19,363 nt of DNA, taken from assembly GCA_900290315.1 (NCBI GenBank), contig OKRF01000002.1, positions 34,895-54,257 of the forward strand, in the 5' to 3' direction. The position numbers and the translations under genes were made by a program. This DNA comes from Candidatus Sulfopaludibacter sp. SbA3. GTDB taxonomy: Bacteria; Acidobacteriota; Terriglobia; Bryobacterales; Bryobacteraceae. The notes beneath the pieces were generated by a model. It did not search any database. It saw only the letters and a list, made by a program, of their open reading frames with translations, and had not been told where the DNA came from. Below, one piece after another: positions 1 through 5,920 of this stretch. The first letter of the stretch is position 1. Every line of letters begins with the position of its first letter.

Positions 1-1455
1 TTTGCTGTTCCCCATGATGGCCTTCATGGGCGCATCCTTTTCGTTCAGGTTCTTTAGATCCTCCAGGTAGCGCCAAAGCAGATTCGATTCCACCGCGTCG
101 TCGATAGGGGCCGGCGAATAGAGCGAGAGTTCCAGGGTGGGTAGCGAGGTGTCGCGATACTCCGGCAACCGCTGATCGTTCGGCTTGCCGCGTTCCACGC
201 TCAGCCGCACGATCTCGCGGGCGATGCGGAACAGGTTGGAGCCGAGCGCCGCGGGCTTCTCCAACACCTGGTACGGCCGCTCGGAGGGCGTCCACGTCTT
301 GTACGCCGCGGCGACATCGTCCCACACCTTCCCGCCATCGGTGCCCAGTTTCGGATCGTGCTCCACGCTGGTGCGCAGCTTCTTTTCGAAATTCGTCTTC
401 CGGCCCAGCAGCCAGGGATCGTTCAGGCCAATCAGCTTTCCAGCAGTGAGTTTGTAATCATTGCCCAGAGCGGTGAGCGTCAACTCCGCCATTTTTTGGT
501 TATCGGCGCTCTTGCTGGAAAAGTCGCGGAGGTCCCGAATCCTGTTCTGCAGCCGCCGAAGCAGAATGGGGAGAGAGTAGTCGCGGTAGAAGATCAGTTG
601 CGCCGCGGTGGCGACCCGCGAAGTGGATGTGGGATTGCCCACCGCGAATACCAGTTCGCTATCCTTGATGCCATCTTCGTTCCATTTCATGAAGTGCGGA
701 GTCTCGGCCGGCTTGCCGCTCTCGTACGCGCGTAGGAACGCGATATCCAACCCGTACCGCTGAAAGGTGAGATTGCTCGGGTTGCCGCCGAAGAAAGTGA
801 TAGCGCGCTCCGGCGCGAACACCAGCCGCAAGTCCGAGTACTGCTTGTATTGATACAGGTCGTAGCGCTCGCCGCTGTACAGCCGCACCACGGTGCAGGT
901 ATTTCCAGTCTTATCGGCGCAGGTCTTCTCGATGCGCGCAATGGCTGCATTGCGCTTCTGCAGGGCGTCCGCCGCCGCCTTATCGTTCACCGCCTGCTTG
1001 GTCGACTTGGGCGCTTCCGGAGCGGCGTCCTAGTTCACCGCCTGCTTGGTCGACTTGGGCGCTTCCGGAGCGGCGTCCTTGACCTGTTGGGTGACATCCT
1101 CCATGGCCACCAGGACGCGCGCGTCCAAGTCGGGACACTTGGATTCCTCCTGCTGCGTGGCGGCGTAGAATCCATCCTTCAGGTAATCGTGCTGGCCGCC
1201 GCCGATCTTGGCGACGCACTCCGAAACCACGCGGTGCGCCGTCAACACCAGGCCGTGCGCCGAAACGAACGCACCGGAACCCGTTCCCAGTTGCATGCTG
1301 GAGAGGCGCAGGTTCTCCAGAAACTGGTCGCTGACCTCGAACTCGCGCTTCTCCTTGACCGCATCCTTGGGGAATTGGTTGAACAGCCAGATGCCTTCAT
1401 CCCCCACGGCGGGAAGAGCCAGGGCGCACAGCAAAAGCAGGTTTCGGAGTTTCAT
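1..1455 (-). pseudogene. S46-family dipeptidyl-peptidase-like gene, interrupted by an amber codon and cut by the window edge
   Basis: Reading leftwards from ATG at 1453-1455, the protein starts with a signal peptide (residues 1-18). It continues with S46 hallmarks: GIWLFNQFP near residue 21, GTGSGAFVSAHGLVLT around 57-72, and DGFYAAT near 94-100. A TAG at 1030-1032 stops it at residue 141. Beyond the stop the same frame stays open to the window edge and is clearly still S46: RLYSGERYDLYQYKQYSDL, FAPERAITFFGGNP, DIAFLRAYESGKP, VGNPTSTSRV. S46 enzymes are exported serine exopeptidases of clan PA that release dipeptides from oligopeptides; the catalytic Ser lies further downstream, outside the window. 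The amber codon is exactly at the seam of a 48-bp tandem duplication (985-1079), and removing one copy gives an open frame without a shift. At the catalytic-His motif the family has LTNHHV, here LTAHRV (residues 71-76), so the general-base His seems to be Arg. The gene is divergent from the TPR gene at 1597. Family call is firm; whether it is dead, inactive or an artefact is open. Confidence 0.82.
985..1079. repeat. Tandem duplication, 47-bp identical copies at a 48-bp period
   Basis: Positions 985-1031 and 1033-1079 are identical, separated by a single A at 1032. That base fits neither copy's flank (984 is C, 1080 is T). The period is 48 bp, so the S46 frame is kept and a 16-residue unit (DAAPEAPKSTKQAVN plus one residue) is repeated. 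The single odd base makes the seam codon TAG. If 1032 were T the codon would be AAG (Lys). It is thus either a 48-bp duplication plus one substitution, or a 47-bp duplication with one added base. Confidence 0.97.
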
Positions 1456-1559
1456 GATTCGATCCGGAAACTCCAGTGTAAGGCCTATTTGGCGGCGGTT
1501 CCAGCATCGGCAAGGGATATGAAAGTTCCATTATTTTCCCCTTTCCAGGCCGGGGCATC

Positions 1560-1589
1560 TTGACAACGCTAAGGAATTAGTACTACAAC
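1560..1589 (+). promoter_or_regulatory. Candidate sigma-70 promoter of the TPR gene
   Basis: A perfect -35 box TTGACA at 1560-1565 is followed after 18 bp by TACAAC at 1584-1589, a 4-of-6 match to TATAAT. Start of transcription would be about 1596, directly at the ATG at 1597. The message would then be leaderless, or translation would start at the next ATG (1609). The -10 overlaps the palindrome at 1583-1595, as expected for a repressed promoter. Prediction only. Confidence 0.45.
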
Positions 1590-1597
1590 TTGTAGCA
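1581..1597. promoter_or_regulatory. BlaI/MecI-like operator palindrome
   Basis: CTACAA-C-TTGTAG at 1583-1595 is a perfect 6-bp inverted repeat around one base. The wider form TACTACAACTTGTAGCA resembles the TACTACA/TGTAGTA half-sites bound by BlaI/MecI-family winged-helix repressors, which are abundant in Acidobacteriota. It lies over the -10 region and touches the start codon of the TPR gene. No blaI or blaR gene is in the window, so the assignment rests on the motif alone. Confidence 0.4.
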
Positions 1598-2763
1598 TGT
1601 TGCGCCGAATGCTCCCCGCCATTTTCCTATGCGCCCTCTTTCTGCATGCCCAGGACGCACCTCCCCAAGAACCACCTGCCGACGCCAAAAGCCTGCTTGA
1701 CACGGGCAATATCGCCTACATGAAGGGCGACTATGAAACCGCGCGCCAAAGCTATCTGAAGGCCTGGGATGCCGTTCAGCAGACTCCGCCCGAAGACCCG
1801 CAGCGCTACGACGTGCTGAAGCGCCTGGTGGCCGTGCGCTCCGCGGTGGGAGAGTTCAAAGACGCCAACGACTACCTGCAGGCGGCCATCAACTGGCGCG
1901 AGCAAACACTGGGACTGGCGGACCCGAAGATCACCGAAGACCTGCTGCAATCCGTCAGCCTCTACCGCGGCATGAAAGACTACGGCCAGGCGCTGGTGGT
2001 TCTGAATCGCGTGCTGAGCATGCACGTCCGCGAGTCCAACTTCGACAGCGTACTGGTAGCCGACGATTACAGCCGCATGGCGCAAATCTACCTGGAGCAG
2101 TCCAAGCCCGAAGACGCCGTGAGCCCTCTGAACACCTCGCTGGCGATTCGCACCCGTCTCGGCGGCCCGCTCGATCCATCCATGGTCTACGACCTGGATC
2201 GTATGGGCGCGGTGGAAACGACGCTGCGCGAGTATGACAAAGCGGAAAACGCCTTCCGTCACGCCCTGGTGATTCGCGAGAGCCTGTTCGGTAAGATGAA
2301 TGCGGACCTGATCCCCGATGTGGACGGGATGGCCTACGCGCTCTTCGGCCAGAAGAAATACGACGAAGCCGAGGCAGCTTACCTTCGCCTGATCGGCCTG
2401 TGGACGGCATCCGTGGGCGATGACCACCCGATGATCGCAATCACCCTGGATAAGGTCGCCGTCTTTTACGCCGAGCAGAAGAAGTTCGACCAGGCGAAAG
2501 AGCAGGCGGACCACGCCAACGCGATCCGCGCGAAATTCCTGGCTGAAGGTTTGAGCGAGCAGGCGTCGGAGCAGTTTTCGGAAGGCAACAAGGAGCAGAC
2601 GGTGGCTCTCTATCAGCGTGCCGTCAAGGCGCTGGATCCGCCCAATCCCATTTACGACAAGCTGCAAAAGGAACTCGCGGACATGTTGAATACCATCGCG
2701 CCCATGAGTCCCAAATCGCTGACCAAAAAACCACCCGCTACCACCGCAAAAAAGAAGCAGTAG
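1597..2763 (+). CDS. Exported tetratricopeptide-repeat protein
   Basis: A 388-residue protein with an N-terminal signal peptide (about residues 1-18, hydrophobic core AIFLCALFLHA). The rest is mostly helical TPR units of the kinesin-light-chain type: GDYETARQSYLKAW near 44-57, EYDKAENAFRHALVIRESLFG near 212-232, KYDEAEAAYLRLIGLW and KKFDQAKEQADHANAIR. Such repeats form protein-binding superhelices; no catalytic domain is seen, and the partner is unknown. The C-terminus is a Lys/Thr/Pro-rich tail. ATG 1597 has only a distant purine run (AAGGA about 22 nt upstream), so a leaderless start or ATG 1609 (residue 5) is possible. Upstream lie a TTGACA promoter and a BlaI-like operator. It is divergent from the S46 gene and followed by a strong bidirectional terminator. 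Confidence 0.8.
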   Translation: MLRRMLPAIFLCALFLHAQDAPPQEPPADAKSLLDTGNIAYMKGDYETARQSYLKAWDAVQQTPPEDPQRYDVLKRLVAVRSAVGEFKDANDYLQAAINWREQTLGLADPKITEDLLQSVSLYRGMKDYGQALVVLNRVLSMHVRESNFDSVLVADDYSRMAQIYLEQSKPEDAVSPLNTSLAIRTRLGGPLDPSMVYDLDRMGAVETTLREYDKAENAFRHALVIRESLFGKMNADLIPDVDGMAYALFGQKKYDEAEAAYLRLIGLWTASVGDDHPMIAITLDKVAVFYAEQKKFDQAKEQADHANAIRAKFLAEGLSEQASEQFSEGNKEQTVALYQRAVKALDPPNPIYDKLQKELADMLNTIAPMSPKSLTKKPPATTAKKKQ

Positions 2764-2768
2764 GCTGG

Positions 2769-2841
2769 AAAATCCGTCAGCCTGATCCGCGTTATTTATC
2801 GCAGATTGCTATTAATCGCGCGGATCAGGCTGACAGATTTT
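2769..2841. terminator. Bidirectional terminator palindrome between convergent genes
   Basis: Arms 2769-2791 and 2819-2841 pair over 23 bp with a single mismatch (2775/2835), leaving a 27-nt loop. The outer ends are an A run on the left and a T run on the right, so an intrinsic terminator forms on both strands. It lies between the stop of the TPR gene (2763) and the stop of the convergent gene (2842-2844). The very long, near-perfect arms suggest a mobile or multi-copy intergenic palindrome, which cannot be tested here. Confidence 0.85.
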
Positions 2842-3804
2842 TCACTGCATGCGCCGCTTGTCCGGCTCCACTTTCTTGAATCCCGCCGGCACGTGGAACT
2901 GAGCGTCATCCACCGCGCTGGAGGAGAATCCGCTCATCTCCGTCGTCATCTCCAGCAGCGATCCCGGCTGCGACGAATCCGCCGGCTGGTCCGAAGACAT
3001 CTTCTTGGCCCGCTGGACTCCTAAGAGACCGCCCAATGATGGACGTTCCGCCGGTTGTTGCTGTTGTTGCTGCTGCGCCCCCGGGTCTCCCGCCACACCC
3101 ATCACGACCTTTTGCTGCACCGGCATGCCATCGATTTTGCTGGCCTCTTTGTACACTTCAGCCATCCCCTTGGTCACTTCCGGACGCGCCATGAACGCGT
3201 TGCCTCCCGGCGTCCAATTCAGCTTTTCCGCCATCCTTTTGTGAAACTCGCGCACCTCTCCGTATCCGTTGATGGCCGGCGCGACCCACATATCGGTCGT
3301 GATGGTCATCCCGCCCTTTTGACCGCTCTTCTCGTCGGTGCCTTCCATCTCCATCTTGAGAATCATTTCCTTGGCATCGTAGCCGTTGACCTCTTTCTTG
3401 TTGCCGGTATCGTTCACAGACACCTTGAAGTTCATCTCGGGAGCGTCGCCGTTCTTCTTGGCGTTCTGCATCTTCTGCTGCATCTGCTCCATCATCTGCT
3501 TCATTTCTTCGAAGGTCATCACCGAATACGTCTTTTTCTGCAGGTCCACGCTGGTGATGGTTTGGCTGTTCAGATCGACGATGGTGGCATGCATCGACGA
3601 GCGAGTCACCATGCGATCCCCCTTCACCGAGACCGTGGTCTCAATCGGCTCGCGCGCCTGTTTGGAAAACACCGCAGCGACCTTCAACATGGACATCATC
3701 GCGCCGCCCGTCACCGTGCTCTTTTCCTGGTAGCTGAAATCCGCCAGCAACGGCGAAACCGCCAGCGTCATGATTCCTGCGATCGTTGTGACTTTGCGAA
3801 TCAT
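2842..3804 (-). CDS. Exported protein of unknown function with a polyglutamine tract
   Basis: A 320-residue protein with a signal peptide (about 1-21, ending near PLLADFSYQEKS) and a good Shine-Dalgarno, AGGAGG, upstream of the ATG at 3802-3804. The body has a beta-rich pattern (KGDRMVTRSSMHATIVDLNSQTITSVDLQKKTYSVMTFEE in pieces), a Met/Gln/Lys-rich helix (about residues 120-145), then TTDMWVAPAINGYGEVREFHKRMAEK. This resembles DUF4412-type periplasmic proteins common in Acidobacteriota, but I assign no function. A low-complexity linker with seven consecutive Gln (mixed CAG/CAA codons, about 3055-3075) precedes the C-terminal FHVPAGFKKVEPD. It is divergent from the PH-domain gene with a 73-bp shared promoter region and convergent with the TPR gene. 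Confidence 0.7.
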   Translation of the reverse strand: MIRKVTTIAGIMTLAVSPLLADFSYQEKSTVTGGAMMSMLKVAAVFSKQAREPIETTVSVKGDRMVTRSSMHATIVDLNSQTITSVDLQKKTYSVMTFEEMKQMMEQMQQKMQNAKKNGDAPEMNFKVSVNDTGNKKEVNGYDAKEMILKMEMEGTDEKSGQKGGMTITTDMWVAPAINGYGEVREFHKRMAEKLNWTPGGNAFMARPEVTKGMAEVYKEASKIDGMPVQQKVVMGVAGDPGAQQQQQQQPAERPSLGGLLGVQRAKKMSSDQPADSSQPGSLLEMTTEMSGFSSSAVDDAQFHVPAGFKKVEPDKRRMQ

Positions 3805-3824
3805 TGTCGTCCTCCTGTTTGCTT

Positions 3825-3854
3825 ATCGTAGGATAGGTCCGCGCGCGATACAAT
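3825..3854. promoter_or_regulatory. Overlapping divergent promoter elements
   Basis: In the 73-bp gap between the two divergent genes, TACAAT at 3849-3854 can serve as a -10 for the rightward gene. On the other strand TTGTAT (3854-3849) and TACGAT (3830-3825) form a -35/-10 pair with an 18-bp spacer for the leftward gene. The two predictions share the same bases, so the promoters would compete. Weak consensus; prediction only. Confidence 0.3.
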
Positions 3855-3877
3855 GGCTGCTTCAGGAGGCACGTACT

Positions 3878-4321
3878 GTGTCCGATCTCACGATTCGGCC
3901 GACCATGAAGTTCATTAAAGCGGGCGCCGTTCTCAGCGCCGTCGTCTTTGTGGGCCTGGAAATTGCGTATCTGGGCCTGTGGAGAGACCAGTTGCCCACC
4001 TGGGTGATGGTTTTCCCGCCGCTGATTCTTCTCTGGCCGGGTGCGCGTGCCCTGCGGCGCCAGTATATGAAAGCGGTGATCTCCGGCGACCGCTTGCGCT
4101 ACGAAGTGGGCGCCGCTTCGAAGTCCACGCGCAACATCCAACTCAACAAGCTGCAGGACGCCCGCGTCGATCAGCGCTTCCTGCAGCGTCTGCTCAACGT
4201 GGGCGATCTATCCATCGAGACCGCGGGAGAAGCCAGCCGCCTGACCATCCCGAACGTGGACAATCCGCAGGCGCTGGCAGATGAAATCATGAACCGGGCC
4301 CAGAAGGGCGCTGCGGGCTAG
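3878..4321 (+). CDS. Small membrane protein with a bacterial PH (bPH2/DUF304-like) domain
   Basis: The start is taken as GTG at 3878-3880, because AGGAGG lies 8 nt upstream (3864-3869). The open frame extends further left but runs into the divergent gene. The 147-residue product has two membrane segments (about residues 14-33, GAVLSAVVFVGLEIAYLGLW, and 39-52, TWVMVFPPLILLW). A cytoplasmic domain follows with the YdbS/YdbT-like PH pattern: RQYMKAVISGDRLRYEVG, then NIQLNKLQDARVDQ, LLNVGDLSIETAG, SRLTIPNVDNPQALADEI. This is the usual membrane-flanked bPH2 arrangement; its biochemical role is not established. It is convergent with the response-regulator gene across a palindromic repeat. Confidence 0.72.
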   Translation: MSDLTIRPTMKFIKAGAVLSAVVFVGLEIAYLGLWRDQLPTWVMVFPPLILLWPGARALRRQYMKAVISGDRLRYEVGAASKSTRNIQLNKLQDARVDQRFLQRLLNVGDLSIETAGEASRLTIPNVDNPQALADEIMNRAQKGAAG

Positions 4322-4331
4322 GAGGCTCTTC

Positions 4332-4459
4332 TTCACCGCGGCCGCGGAGGCGCAGCGGAAGGCGCGGAGAAAAGCAAAACACGAAACCCACTCAGGCCAG
4401 ACTGATCCCGTCTTTCGTTCTCCGCGTTTTCCTCCGCGCCTCCGCGCCTCCGCGGTGAA
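4332..4459. repeat. G+C-rich imperfect inverted repeat between convergent genes, probable bidirectional terminator
   Basis: The left arm starts TTCACCGCGG (4332) and ends GCGGAGAA. The right arm (about 4418-4459) is its imperfect reverse complement, ending CCGCGGTGAA. Inside are iterated CCTCCGCG units (4430-4454), and TTTCGT (4413-4418) can pair with ACGAAA (4381-4386). The loop is roughly 45 nt. Repeats built from CGCGGAGGCGCGGAG words between genes are familiar from many soil bacterial genomes. Here the repeat fills the whole 141-bp gap between two convergent genes, which fits a terminator or transcription-insulating role. Confidence 0.65.
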
Positions 4460-4462
4460 TGT

Positions 4463-5920
4463 TTATCCCTCTGACTTCTTACGAATCTTGATATCCAGGC
4501 GCTTGATCTTCTGATTCAGTGTAGAGAGCGGGACGTGCAGGCTTTCGGCGGCTTCCGTCTGGCTCCAGTTGGATTGCTCCAATCTCTCGATGATGATCTT
4601 GCGCTCGTAGTCGTTCACAATCTCGAAGAGGGAAGCATCGAGCGGCAGGGGCGCTCCCTCCCCGCGATTTAAACGCACTCCGTTGGCTTGCAGGAGCGGG
4701 TCCGGCAGCACCTCCATCGGAACCATGGCGTCGGCGGCCAGCACCACGGCGCGCTCCACTACGTTTTCGAGTTCCCGCACATTCCCGGGCCAGTTATGTT
4801 CCATGAGCACCTGTAAGGCATCCGGCTGGAAGCGCAGGACGCTTTTTCCATCGGCATCCAGAAACTTGTTGTTCTCGCGGCAATAGAAGGTGAAGAACTG
4901 CTCCACCAGCAGGGGAATGTCCTCTTTGCGCTCGCGCAGAGCCGGCAGAGCGATGTTGATCACGTTCAACCGGTAGTACAAATCCTCGCGGAACTTGCCT
5001 TCCTTCACGAGTTGGTGCAGATCGGCATTGGTGGCGGCCAGAATCCGCACGTCCACCTTAATGGGGTCGGTCGAGCCGAGAGGAGTGAATTCCTTCTCCT
5101 GAATCACGCGCAGCAGCTTGATCTGCGTCTCCGGACCGATGGTGCCGATCTCGTCGAAAAAAATGGTGCCCCGGTCGGCGATCTCGAAATAGCCCTTCTT
5201 GGTTTGGATGGCGCTGGTGAAGGCGCCCTTCACGTGGCCGAACAGGGTGGATTCCAGCAGGTCCGGCGGAAGAGATCCGCTGTTGACCGCTACGAACACC
5301 TGGTCGGCGCGCGGCGAATTGGCGTGAATCGCCTTGGCCACCAGTTCCTTGCCGGTGCCCGTTTCACCGGTGATCAGAATGGTGGACCGGCTCGGCGAAA
5401 CCTGCGCCACCAGGTCCAGCATGCGCACCATACGGTCGCTCTTGCCGATGATGTTGGGGAAGCTGTAGCGCTGTTTGAGCGCTCGCTTCAGATGGGTGTT
5501 CTCGTACTCGAGCCGCCGCCGGGCAATCATGCGGTCGATCTCGATAATCAGCTTGTCGTTGTCCCAGGGCTTGGAGAAGTAATCGTTAGCCCCCAGCTTC
5601 AGAGCATGCACCGCCGCATCCACCGAGCCGTAGGCGGTGATCATGAAGATGGGAGTCTCGCGGTCGCGCTGGCGGACCTCTTCGATCACTTCCATGCCGC
5701 TCTTATCGGGCATCATCAGGTCGAGTAGCACCAGGTCGTATCCGTGCGCCTCCATCTTCTGCAGGCCTTCAGTGCCGTTTTGGGCCAACTCCACGGTATA
5801 GCCTTCCGTGGTGAGCAGCAGTTCCAGCCCTTCGCGGATATCTACCTCGTCGTCCACCACGAGGACCCGGCCCCGGGTGTCAGTGATTGCAGGTTTGGGA
5901 ACAGTCATATCAGGCAGCAT
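4463..5920 (-). CDS. NtrC-family sigma-54-dependent response regulator
   Basis: A 485-residue regulator from ATG at 5918-5920. The receiver domain (about 17-135) has acidic pocket DD at 23-24, phospho-acceptor D67 in LLDLMMPD, T95 and K117. The AAA+ domain (about 155-385) has Walker A GETGTGKE at 185-192, Walker B GTIFFDEIG at 251-259, and the sigma-54 contact loop reading GAFTSA at 232-237 instead of GAFTGA. A Fis-type helix-turn-helix ends the protein (WSQTEAAESLHVPLSTLNQKIKRL). The family uses ATP hydrolysis to open sigma-54 promoters after phosphorylation by a cognate kinase. The start overlaps the kinase stop by 11 bp; ATG at 5906-5908 is an alternative. Both imply translational coupling, so the kinase just upstream is the partner. 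Confidence 0.93.
   Translation of the reverse strand: MLPDMTVPKPAITDTRGRVLVVDDEVDIREGLELLLTTEGYTVELAQNGTEGLQKMEAHGYDLVLLDLMMPDKSGMEVIEEVRQRDRETPIFMITAYGSVDAAVHALKLGANDYFSKPWDNDKLIIEIDRMIARRRLEYENTHLKRALKQRYSFPNIIGKSDRMVRMLDLVAQVSPSRSTILITGETGTGKELVAKAIHANSPRADQVFVAVNSGSLPPDLLESTLFGHVKGAFTSAIQTKKGYFEIADRGTIFFDEIGTIGPETQIKLLRVIQEKEFTPLGSTDPIKVDVRILAATNADLHQLVKEGKFREDLYYRLNVINIALPALRERKEDIPLLVEQFFTFYCRENNKFLDADGKSVLRFQPDALQVLMEHNWPGNVRELENVVERAVVLAADAMVPMEVLPDPLLQANGVRLNRGEGAPLPLDASLFEIVNDYERKIIIERLEQSNWSQTEAAESLHVPLSTLNQKIKRLDIKIRKKSEG

Noticed and set aside
1627..2667. Long open frame antisense to the TPR gene
   Set aside because: It has no recognisable domain and no ribosome binding site, and it mirrors the codon bias of the well-supported TPR gene; high G+C makes such antisense frames common.
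3770..3877. N-terminal extension of the PH-domain protein
   Set aside because: The extension overlaps the divergent gene's coding start, while GTG 3878 has a perfect AGGAGG at 8 nt.
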